From the NCBI GenBank assembly GCA_018812505.1, contig JAHJDK010000231.1:1-5564 (forward strand): 5,564 nt of DNA. Direction: 5' to 3'. Source of the DNA: Nanobdellota archaeon. GTDB lineage: Archaea > Nanobdellota > Nanobdellia > Woesearchaeales > GCA-2686295. This document shows, one piece after another, positions 1 through 5,427 of the stretch; position 1 is the first letter of the stretch, and each line of letters starts with the position of its first letter. Below the pieces are notes generated by a model that searched no databases, had not been told where the DNA came from, and saw only the letters and a list, made by a program, of their open reading frames with translations. The translations under genes were made by a program, and so were the position numbers.

Positions 1-6
1 ACCCAT
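1..6 (-). CDS. 5' end of a divergent minus-strand gene (first two codons only)
   Basis: On the minus strand the sequence reads AAAGGAGG, five A residues, then ATG GGT, and leaves the window at base 1. A near-perfect Shine-Dalgarno sequence at ideal distance from an ATG is good evidence for a real start. Only Met-Gly is visible, so no product can be proposed. The gene runs divergently from the HNH remnant, and its upstream DNA occupies the interval where the missing 5' part of that gene would have been. Confidence 0.55.
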
Positions 7-11
7 TTTTT

Positions 12-19
12 CCTCCTTT
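12..19 (-). promoter_or_regulatory. Strong ribosome binding site of the divergent gene
   Basis: The plus strand CCTCCTTT is AAAGGAGG on the minus strand. It pairs almost fully with the 16S rRNA anti-Shine-Dalgarno tail and sits five bases before ATG. It is the strongest ribosome binding site in the window and is the main evidence for a gene leaving to the left. Confidence 0.6.
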
Positions 20-35
20 ATTGATTATTAAATCC

Positions 36-63
36 ATTTTATCATCTTTCTTTCTAATTTAAA
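36..63 (-). promoter_or_regulatory. Possible sigma70-type promoter for the divergent gene
   Basis: On the minus strand there is TTTAAA (4 of 6 to the -35 consensus), a 16-base spacer, and TAAAAT (5 of 6 to the -10 consensus). This lies upstream of the ribosome binding site at 12-19. The DNA is so AT-rich that such matches arise easily, so only the position supports it. Confidence 0.3.
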
Positions 64-120
64 AATATTAAATCTATTTATTAAGACAAGTGGCATGATG
101 AAACGCTGCATTATACGGGT

Positions 121-759
121 ATGGGTCAAGCAGGGGACCAAAGTCTCAATTTTGCACAAAACAAGACATTGAATGAATCAGGAAGTAATGGGGTAGACGT
201 CCATTTATTTGAAGTTTTTAAGAAAAACGAATATGTTTATCAGGGGAGGGTAGAGCTTGTTGCAAATCCTTATCATGAAAAGCAGCTTGATAAAGATGGT
301 AAATTGCGTAAAGTTTGGATGTTTCCGTTAAAAATAATTGATGGTAAAGTTCTTAGTATTAAAAGAGACCTATTAATTGCAAAGCAAAACCAAGCAGAAA
401 AACGTGCGAGAAAGCTAAGTGAAAAGGAGCTTTTGAAGCGGATCAAGAATCTATCCAAAAAGGCTGGGTGTCGGACAGTATCAGGAAATCAGTATGAACG
501 AAATGCATATGTAGCTGAGCTTGCTAGAAAGAGATCAAATGGAGTTTGTCAATTATGTGACAGTAGCGCACCTTTTAAAAATAAAGCAGGAGAGCCGTTC
601 TTAGAAGTTCATCATATTATTTGGTTATCTAGGAATGGTGATGATACGATCGATAATACGGTCGCACTTTGTCCAAATTGTCACCGTCGAATGCATATTT
701 TAGATAAGAAAGCCGATAAGGATAAGTTGCTGATTAGACTGGAGGTCAATAAACAATAA
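121..759 (+). CDS. SRA-like/HNH endonuclease, N-terminally truncated (probable pseudogene)
   Basis: This encodes the back half of a modification-dependent (type IV-like) restriction endonuclease. Residues 141-192 form a clear zinc-supported HNH nuclease: C143-x2-C146, the H164-H165 pair in LEVHHI, N179, C184-x2-C187-H188, and H192. Residues 1-70 look like the end of an SRA/YDG-type modified-base-binding domain (GDQSL...N.TL, then HLFEV). The preceding in-frame codons 85-120 still encode conserved family sequence (DETLHYTG), but they follow a TAA at 82-84, have no alternative start and no Shine-Dalgarno sequence. The ATG at 121 therefore lies inside a conserved motif and has no ribosome binding site. 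Intact relatives, as I recall them, are around 300 residues; this is 212. Residues 80-115 are a charged, probably helical linker. The HNH part could still fold, but expression is doubtful. An independent small HNH protein is the less likely alternative. The next gene starts 134 bases later. Confidence 0.75.
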   Translation: MGQAGDQSLNFAQNKTLNESGSNGVDVHLFEVFKKNEYVYQGRVELVANPYHEKQLDKDGKLRKVWMFPLKIIDGKVLSIKRDLLIAKQNQAEKRARKLSEKELLKRIKNLSKKAGCRTVSGNQYERNAYVAELARKRSNGVCQLCDSSAPFKNKAGEPFLEVHHIIWLSRNGDDTIDNTVALCPNCHRRMHILDKKADKDKLLIRLEVNKQ

Positions 760-763
760 GGTG

Positions 764-792
764 TTGAAACCTAATAAGTTAAGTTTTATGAA
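764..792 (+). promoter_or_regulatory. Candidate promoter of the three-gene operon
   Basis: TTGAAA (5 of 6 to the -35 consensus) at 764-769, a 17-base spacer, and TATGAA (4 of 6 to the -10 consensus) at 787-792. Transcription would start near 799, giving a leader of about 95 bases before the ATG at 894. It lies just after the HNH stop codon, in the only gap upstream of the operon. No convincing terminator separates it from the HNH remnant. Confidence 0.35.
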
Positions 793-893
793 ATAGTTGT
801 GGGCTAACAATTAGTGGTAAAGTTCGAGTTTTCTAGTGGAAGCAATTTTAGAGGTGCTTTAATTATAGTTTTTGAAGAATATCGGAGAATGAA

Positions 894-3353
894 ATGGGTG
901 AATCTTTTCAATTAATCAGAGTGTTTTTAGCATCTCCAGGTGGATTGCAAGAAGAGAGGCGTTTAGCTAGCGAAGCTGCTGAAGAAATTAATGAGCTTAC
1001 TGCTAAACATCATAAGTTTCGTGTTGAGTTGTTAGGGTGGGAAGATACTCTTTCTGCTTCAGGGCGTCCGCAGGACATAATTAATCAAGAATTAGATAAG
1101 TGTGAGCTTTTTATAGGAATTATGTGGAAGAAATGGGGAACACCACCATCAGTCGGAGGCAAGTATACATCTGGATTTGAGGAAGAATTTGAAAGATCTT
1201 CAGCAAGGCTTTTACGAAGTGGTCAGCCTAAAATGGCAATGTATTTTAAAGAAGTTTCGCAAGAATTTTTAATCGATCCTGGCGATGATTTGAAAAAAGT
1301 TATTTCATTCAAGGAAAAATTAATTGCAGAAAAGAAAATATTATTTGAGAATTTTAAAGAACCATCTGATTTTCAAAAGTGTATCCGAAAAAAGATTACA
1401 GATTATTTGCTAAGATTAAGTAAGAATGAAAATGAAATTACGGAAGAAAAACAGAGCAAGCCTCGTCCAGAGCATATAGAAGACGCAAAAGAAAAAAAAG
1501 AAACTAAGTTTGAAGGGGAGAGTCCTTTTTCGAATGAAGGGCATAGTTTTTTAGAAGATTTTCTTAAAAGTGTCAAAGATTCAAATGCTAATGAGAAATT
1601 TTCTTCCTTCGAGGTTGCTCGATTTAGACTCTTGGCAGGTGTTATTTCAAAGACTGATAATACAGACTCTTTGTTGGGGGCACATGATGCAAATATTATA
1701 TTTTTGAAGAAGAATACTAATTTCGGGGACAAAGAAATATCTAAATTAATAGATTCTGGGCTTGGTTTGTTCAAACATGAAAATGCTCCTTTGTGGCATT
1801 GGTATCATTTGAACGAAATGAAATATGGAACAGAGTCTTTTGCTTTTAGGGCTTTTCACTCTATTGATGACGTAGCTGTTGGAGTTTTGGACGTTATGAA
1901 CCTATTATCACTGCCAATACTTGATAAGCATAGAGAGTTATTGTTGAAATATTGGCTCCGCAGTAAAGATAGATCTGACGGTATAAAATTGGCAACGTTG
2001 CGTTATTTGAAAAATCACGGAACAGATAAAGATTTGCACTTTGTTCAAGAAGAGTTAGATGAAGCTGATTCGCGTACTTCGATGCCGGCGCTAGAAACTC
2101 TCTTGAATATTAAAATGAAATATAACAAAGCAGAAGCATTTAAAACGCTTGTGTCCAACCAGTTTGAACATATCGATAATGAGCTTCTTGCAAGACTTTT
2201 ATCCGATTGCCAAGAGGCGGACGATGAAGCTCTTTTTTTGGGAAGCAACCACTCCAATAAAGATGTTAGACTTAAATGCTTTAAACTATTGTGTCAAAAA
2301 AACAAGGCGAACAGTGAGTTGTTAGGAAGATATAAAGAAGATCCTGCGGCATTAATAAGATGGGAAGCTGTCAAATACTTCTTGTCTACGAAACAAGCTT
2401 TTTCTGATAGCGACGTTAGGGATATCTTAGTAAAGCCTAAAAAAAATACAGGGTTAGGTTCTATATTTTCGCTTGCGTTATCGTCGGATTCTGAAGGTCT
2501 AAAATGCTATGACGAATATTTGTATTATAAATATAGTTTGTTTTCAGAAAAAGATTTACTGGATATTGTTGAGAAGGGAAGTTTTTTAGATAGTCTTCCC
2601 TATTTTGCGTTGTGTCGTTTTCATTTTAAGAATCAGTCAGAAGAGTTGCGAAAAAATGTTGATGATCGTTTTGAAGGGTTCTTCGAAAAAAATATTGACC
2701 ATTTGAAAAGTCACAATGCATCTGAGCAGGATATTAAAAAGTTAAGAGATTTGGAAGGATTTATTAGACGACAGATGACTCGAGAGGGACTAGATATTTT
2801 ATGTGATAAAGGAAATATATGTGACTTGAAGAGAATTCGAAAGAATATGCGTTCTGAATATACTGAAAGCTCTTTAAATGAAATTGAGTACATGAAAAAG
2901 TGCGGAGAGTGGGAGGATATTGAACACATTTTAAAATTAAAAAAAGATTCCTCGAGTCGAACGTCCCTGCTATCGTTCTCAAATAATTCTGAATGGAACC
3001 AATCTATTGCAAAGGTGATCTATTCGATTGGAAAAAATCGTTTAGATGAACTATTGAGGATAAAGATTTCTAGTGCAATATTGGTTGAAATAATAAAAAT
3101 TTCATCGTCTCAAAAGTTTTCTAAGATATCTTCGGATGTGATATTTTCCCTTCTTAATCACAAGGAAGATTTTGTTAGAAAGGAGACCTCCTTAAAAGTT
3201 AATGTTTCTTTTAAAAAGTCAGAGGTCAAGAATTTTTTAAAACAGTATACACAAAATGACAAATATCGTTACTATAATGTCATTTTTTGGTTAGATTTTG
3301 GCGCTTCAATGTCAAGACCTGTTGTCAAGCAAGCTGTGAAATATGTTTGTTAA
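894..3353 (+). CDS. DUF4062 domain protein with HEAT-like helical C-terminal region (putative defence sensor)
   Basis: This 819-residue protein is probably cytoplasmic; no signal peptide or membrane segment is visible. Residues 8-110 match the DUF4062 pattern, a TIR-related Rossmann-like domain common at the N-terminus of bacterial NLR-like proteins: RVFLASPGG with EER (9-22), GWED (48-51), PQDIINQELDKC followed by LFIGIMW (59-78), WGTPP (81-85) and SGFEEEFE (93-100). Residues 178-210 are a Glu/Lys-rich, probably disordered linker. From about 235 to the end the protein is helical, with HEAT-like repeats clearest at 345-500 (for example KDVRLKCFKLL and AALIRWEAVKYFL) and again near the C-terminus. 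No P-loop GxxxxGK[ST] is seen, so this is not a STAND ATPase. The start is supported by GGAG at 884-887, six bases before ATG. The linker is encoded over a run of eight A residues at 1492-1499. It is the first gene of a probable operon, 56 bases before the next start. The DUF4062 call is firm; the catalytic or sensing role is inferred. Confidence 0.85.
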   Translation: MGESFQLIRVFLASPGGLQEERRLASEAAEEINELTAKHHKFRVELLGWEDTLSASGRPQDIINQELDKCELFIGIMWKKWGTPPSVGGKYTSGFEEEFERSSARLLRSGQPKMAMYFKEVSQEFLIDPGDDLKKVISFKEKLIAEKKILFENFKEPSDFQKCIRKKITDYLLRLSKNENEITEEKQSKPRPEHIEDAKEKKETKFEGESPFSNEGHSFLEDFLKSVKDSNANEKFSSFEVARFRLLAGVISKTDNTDSLLGAHDANIIFLKKNTNFGDKEISKLIDSGLGLFKHENAPLWHWYHLNEMKYGTESFAFRAFHSIDDVAVGVLDVMNLLSLPILDKHRELLLKYWLRSKDRSDGIKLATLRYLKNHGTDKDLHFVQEELDEADSRTSMPALETLLNIKMKYNKAEAFKTLVSNQFEHIDNELLARLLSDCQEADDEALFLGSNHSNKDVRLKCFKLLCQKNKANSELLGRYKEDPAALIRWEAVKYFLSTKQAFSDSDVRDILVKPKKNTGLGSIFSLALSSDSEGLKCYDEYLYYKYSLFSEKDLLDIVEKGSFLDSLPYFALCRFHFKNQSEELRKNVDDRFEGFFEKNIDHLKSHNASEQDIKKLRDLEGFIRRQMTREGLDILCDKGNICDLKRIRKNMRSEYTESSLNEIEYMKKCGEWEDIEHILKLKKDSSSRTSLLSFSNNSEWNQSIAKVIYSIGKNRLDELLRIKISSAILVEIIKISSSQKFSKISSDVIFSLLNHKEDFVRKETSLKVNVSFKKSEVKNFLKQYTQNDKYRYYNVIFWLDFGASMSRPVVKQAVKYVC

Positions 3354-3409
3354 TATTAGTGTAGTTCGCATTGCGAGCAGTAAAAGAAGAGAAAGGACAA
3401 GATATTAAT

Positions 3410-4294
3410 ATGAGATGCTTTCTGTCATATTCTTATAAAACCGACATATCGGTGATTAAAGCAGTGTTGACTGAACTAAACATCAGTTATGTTAATCCAG
3501 CAGAGTCGCTTGAATATGGCCATACTGTTCTTGATACCAGCCGCCGGCAAATAAAAGATAGTGACTTCATTATTGCTGTAATGGACATGAGTCCAAATGT
3601 TGCTTTTGAGATTGGTATGAGTTATGGCTCAAAAAAACCAATATTTCTTATTGTTCCTGAGAAACAAGAACATGGTTTGTCTGGCGATTTATCGGGGCTA
3701 ACCCACACTTTATCTGACCCTACAGATTATAATAAGATAAAGTACAATCTTAAAATATTTGTAAATCAACTTCCTAGGAAAAGGCAATCTTCTCGTGAAA
3801 TAAAAAGACGAAGGAAATTTTCAGGTCCTAAGTTAACCCCTAAATACATTGCCTCATTAGGTGATGTTTCAAGTGTGAGGGGGGTAGCATTTGAAGGGCT
3901 TATTGAAGATATTTTTTCAAAACTTGGTATTGATATTTTGGCCCAAAACAGAAACAAAGCCAATGACTTCAGAGCAGATTTTTCTATTTGGATTAGTGAG
4001 CTTGATTCAATCATTGGTAATCCGATTATTGTTGAAACTAAGTCTACATCAAATAGTAGTAGCCTTAAAAATGCGGTATCGCAGCTTACATATTGTTTAA
4101 GAAAGTATAATTCTAAAACTGGGTTCCTGATCTATAATGCCCCGAATTGTGGACCTAATTTAGAATTGTTTGGATTTGCACCATTGGTTATTTCGATAAG
4201 CATTCAAAATTTACTTCAAAAATTAACTGAAAAATCTTTAGCCGAGATTATTCTTGAGTTAAGAAACAATGCTGTTCATAAAGAGATTCACTGA
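3410..4294 (+). CDS. TIR/nucleoside-deoxyribosyltransferase-like domain fused to a Mrr-type PD-(D/E)XK nuclease
   Basis: A 294-residue two-domain protein. Residues 1-82 look like a Rossmann-type TIR or nucleoside 2-deoxyribosyltransferase-like fold: MRCFLSYSY at the first strand, SDFIIAVMD (51-59), and NVAFEIGMSYGSKKPIFLI (63-81), where E67 sits at the position of the family's catalytic or ligand-contacting glutamate. A basic linker (122-137, KRRRK) follows. Residues 157-245 are a Mrr-like restriction endonuclease domain: GVAFEGLIEDIFSKLG (158-173), D190 in RADF, E209-T-K211 after a hydrophobic strand (IIVETKS), and Q225 in AVSQL, which together give the D...ExK...Q active-site pattern. The start is placed at ATG 3410 because MRCFLSYSY begins the fold and AAGGA lies 12 bases upstream, a long spacing. 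An in-frame TTG at 3371 would add 13 residues but has no ribosome binding site. The stop shares a base with the next ATG. It is a likely DNA-cutting effector gated by a nucleotide or NAD-derived ligand; the gating is inference. Confidence 0.8.
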   Translation: MRCFLSYSYKTDISVIKAVLTELNISYVNPAESLEYGHTVLDTSRRQIKDSDFIIAVMDMSPNVAFEIGMSYGSKKPIFLIVPEKQEHGLSGDLSGLTHTLSDPTDYNKIKYNLKIFVNQLPRKRQSSREIKRRRKFSGPKLTPKYIASLGDVSSVRGVAFEGLIEDIFSKLGIDILAQNRNKANDFRADFSIWISELDSIIGNPIIVETKSTSNSSSLKNAVSQLTYCLRKYNSKTGFLIYNAPNCGPNLELFGFAPLVISISIQNLLQKLTEKSLAEIILELRNNAVHKEIH

Positions 4295-4824
4295 TGGCAA
4301 GATATAACAAAACTACTATTGAGAATCATTTAAATATCGGGAACAATGCAGCAACAACTGCTGTTAAGGGAAAGGCATTTGAAGACTTAGTTTGTTATTT
4401 GTTTGATAGAGTTCCTGGGGTAGAAATAACTCAGCGAAATACAATGAACGTTTTCAACACAGAAGAAATTGATGTGGCTGTTTGGAATGATAAAAAACCA
4501 AATGGATTATACTTTTTGCCGCATATCATTCTTATAGAGTGTAAGAATTGGTCAAATCCAGTTTCAAGTAATGAAGTAAATTGGTTTGCTTCTAAACTCG
4601 AAAGCCGAGGCAGGGATTTTGGAATACTGGTAGCAAATAATGGCATAACTGGAAATGCTGTGGATCTAACTGCTGCACACAATATTATAGCTCGACATCT
4701 CGAAAGGGGTAGGCAAATAGTTGTTATAAGTAGAGATGAAATAAATCAGTTTCAAAAGACCAATGACTTAGTGATGTTAATTAAAGAAAAACTCTGTCGT
4801 ATTGCTGTGTCAGGAGTTATATGA
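4294..4824 (+). CDS. Mrr-type restriction endonuclease-like protein (PD-(D/E)XK)
   Basis: A 176-residue protein consisting almost entirely of one Mrr-type nuclease domain. The visible active-site pattern is GKAFEDLVCYLF (26-37, with E30 on the first helix), D60 in EEIDVAVW, E82-C-K84 in LIECKNW, then a helix SSNEVNWFASKL and a strand GILVANNGITG. No recognition or helix-turn-helix domain is attached, so it probably depends on a partner or has little sequence specificity. Its ATG overlaps the upstream TGA by one base (TGATG), and only a weak purine-rich stretch precedes it, so translation is likely coupled to the previous gene. It resembles the nuclease half of that gene in motif order (GxAFExL, D, ExK) but the sequences are well diverged. 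It could cut DNA as a partner of the fusion nuclease or target modified or foreign DNA; which of these is unknown. Confidence 0.8.
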   Translation: MARYNKTTIENHLNIGNNAATTAVKGKAFEDLVCYLFDRVPGVEITQRNTMNVFNTEEIDVAVWNDKKPNGLYFLPHIILIECKNWSNPVSSNEVNWFASKLESRGRDFGILVANNGITGNAVDLTAAHNIIARHLERGRQIVVISRDEINQFQKTNDLVMLIKEKLCRIAVSGVI

Positions 4825-4856
4825 GAAAAAGTGATTCTGTGCTAACACTGTGCTAA
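4821..4856 (+). other. 11-codon ORF with coupled start: possible stump of a lost fourth gene
   Basis: AGGAG at 4812-4816 stands four bases before an ATG at 4821 that overlaps the nuclease stop as ATGA, the classic arrangement for a coupled next gene. The frame reads MRKSDSVLTLC and then stops inside the GCTAAC repeat pair. It may be the start of a further operon gene cut off where the repeat-rich DNA begins, or simply a chance ribosome binding site. It is too short to be assigned a function. Confidence 0.25.
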
Positions 4857-4858
4857 CA
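4837..4858 (+). repeat. Perfect 11-bp tandem repeat CTGTGCTAACA x2
   Basis: CTGTGCTAACA occurs at 4837-4847 and again at 4848-4858 with no spacer and no mismatch. Short GTGCTAAC-type repeats are a recurring sight near integrase attachment sites of genomic islands, where they can serve as arm-type recombinase sites. That role is inferred here because no integrase gene is in the window. Confidence 0.6.
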
Positions 4859-4895
4859 AAACACCCACAAACACCTAAAAACAGCGTTAAACACC
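4859..4895 (+). repeat. Three AAACACC repeats phased at 10 and 20 bp
   Basis: AAACACC starts at 4859, 4869 and 4889, which are intervals of one and two helical turns. Sites on the same face of the helix suggest cooperative protein binding, for example by an integrase arm-binding domain or an excisionase. The copies are short, so chance cannot be excluded. Confidence 0.4.
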
Positions 4896-4936
4896 AGCAA
4901 GTAAATATTTCGTAAGTCCTGCCAAGAGAAGACATT

Positions 4937-4954
4937 AGCAAAAATCAGCAAAAA
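4937..4954 (+). repeat. Two AGCAAAAA repeats 10 bp apart
   Basis: AGCAAAAA lies at 4937-4944 and 4947-4954, again exactly one helical turn apart. The paired A-tracts would also bend the DNA. They sit between the AAACACC repeats and the tRNA-like fragment, consistent with an assembled recombination site. Confidence 0.35.
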
Positions 4955-4970
4955 CCGTTAAAGTGCTTGA

Positions 4971-4997
4971 ACGCGCTCATAATCTGAAGGTTGGGAA
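4971..4997 (+). other. tRNA-Met-like fragment, possible attachment-site core
   Basis: The segment reads ACGCG, CTCATAA, then TCTGAAGGTTGGGAA. CTCATAA is the anticodon loop sequence of a CAT-anticodon (Met/fMet) tRNA, and the bases after it resemble the variable loop and T-stem of such a tRNA (compare CTCATAACCCGAAGGTCG in initiator tRNA). The stem pairs poorly and no T-loop or acceptor end follows, so it is not a working tRNA. A tRNA fragment beside phased repeats is what an att core left by a tRNA-integrating element would look like. Confidence 0.33.
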
Positions 4998-5001
4998 TAA
5001 A

Positions 5002-5015
5002 ATTTTTGCAAAAAT
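5002..5015. repeat. 14-bp perfect palindrome, possible operator
   Basis: ATTTTTGCAAAAAT reads the same on both strands. It lies about 120 bases upstream of the helix-turn-helix gene and could be a binding site for a dimeric regulator. In AT-rich DNA its information content is limited. Confidence 0.3.
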
Positions 5016-5098
5016 GAATAAACACTAACAAATCAAATTGTTGATCCCTGGAGGTCTTTTCTTTTCTAACTACTGAATTAGTGAGTATCTTTCTTCGT

Positions 5099-5127
5099 TT
5101 CTAAATGTAGATATTGGTAATTATAAT
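5099..5127 (+). promoter_or_regulatory. Candidate promoter of the helix-turn-helix gene (near-leaderless)
   Basis: A perfect TATAAT -10 box lies at 5122-5127, with a weak TTCTAA -35 (3 of 6) at 5099-5104 and a 17-base spacer. Initiation would fall near 5134, within about three bases of the ATG at 5137. Since no Shine-Dalgarno sequence precedes that ATG, the message would be leaderless or nearly so. Confidence 0.4.
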
Positions 5128-5136
5128 ACAAAAAAT

Positions 5137-5340
5137 ATGAAAGGGAACAAACTGTTTACAGTTCAAGAAATGGCAGAAATGCTAAGTGTTCCCGTTAGTT
5201 GGATCTACCAACGAACCCGCTTTGGGAAAGAATCGATACCTCATATTAAGCTGGGGAAATACATTCGATTTGATCCTGAAGAGGTTATTGGGTTCTTTAA
5301 GGAAAAGACACCTAATAGTTGGGACAGTTTTGGCGCATAG
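5137..5340 (+). CDS. Small helix-turn-helix excisionase-family DNA-binding protein
   Basis: This 67-residue basic protein is built from one MerR-like/excisionase winged helix-turn-helix (HTH_17 type). LFTVQEMAEML (6-16) is the first helix, VPVSWIYQRT (18-27) the turn and recognition helix, and IPHIKLGKYIRF (34-45) the conserved wing; a helix DPEEVIGFFKEK closes the domain. The length fits standalone family members of about 60-80 residues. Such proteins help excise integrative elements or act as small regulators, and often lie next to an integrase gene; none is seen here, but the right neighbour is cut off by the group II intron and the window edge. The ATG at 5137 lacks a Shine-Dalgarno sequence. 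The next ATG (residue 12) would destroy the first helix, so the start is kept. An intrinsic terminator lies 51 bases after the stop. Confidence 0.8.
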   Translation: MKGNKLFTVQEMAEMLSVPVSWIYQRTRFGKESIPHIKLGKYIRFDPEEVIGFFKEKTPNSWDSFGA

Positions 5341-5391
5341 CTAAAAATAAAGATCCTATTTAACGATATGGGGGAAGTTTTTAAATTTTAT

Positions 5392-5422
5392 GACCTTCAG
5401 GTTCGGAACCTGAAGGTCTTTT
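5392..5422 (+). terminator. Strong Rho-independent terminator
   Basis: A perfect inverted repeat pairs 5392-5404 with 5406-5418 (GACCTTCAGGTTC/GAACCTGAAGGTC), realistically an 11-bp stem closing on a five-base TCGGA loop, followed at once by TTTTATAT. It ends the helix-turn-helix transcript. The downstream face on the minus strand has no T-run directly after the stem, so it works mainly on the plus strand. It is also the likely target of the group II intron inserted just after it. Confidence 0.85.
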
Positions 5423-5427
5423 ATATG

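Larger units (their letters stand above)
4825..5136. other. Gene-free, repeat-rich interval (probable recombination or attachment region)
   Basis: I see no convincing protein-coding gene in these 312 bases. In order the interval holds a perfect 11-bp tandem repeat, three AAACACC copies, two AGCAAAAA copies, a tRNA-like fragment, a 14-bp palindrome, a short inverted repeat (ATCAA/TTGAT at 5032-5045) and a promoter-like -10 box in front of the helix-turn-helix gene. No intrinsic terminator is visible after the nuclease gene. The combination resembles the arm-site and core-site DNA at the end of an integrative element. Confidence 0.45.

Noticed and set aside
1403..1774. Minus-strand frame of 123 codons inside the DUF4062 gene
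   Set aside because: It is Ser/Phe/Leu-rich low-complexity sequence typical of the antisense of an AT-rich, Lys/Glu-rich gene; no domain and no ribosome binding site.
894..3353. A STAND/NLR ATPase core in the large protein
   Set aside because: No Walker A (GxxxxGK[ST]) motif could be found in the translated sequence.
3371..3409. TTG start extending the nuclease fusion by 13 residues
   Set aside because: No Shine-Dalgarno sequence precedes it, and the fold begins cleanly at MRCFLSYSY from the ATG at 3410, which has AAGGA upstream.
3891..4100. Plus-strand 69-codon frame overlapping the nuclease fusion
   Set aside because: It is out of frame within the Mrr domain, whose catalytic motifs are intact in the main frame.
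4837..4954. A CRISPR array
   Set aside because: Repeats are 7-11 bases with spacers of 0-13 bases, far from CRISPR geometry.
4971..4997. A functional tRNA gene
   Set aside because: Only an anticodon-like loop and part of the following arm are present; stems do not pair and no T-loop or acceptor stem is found.
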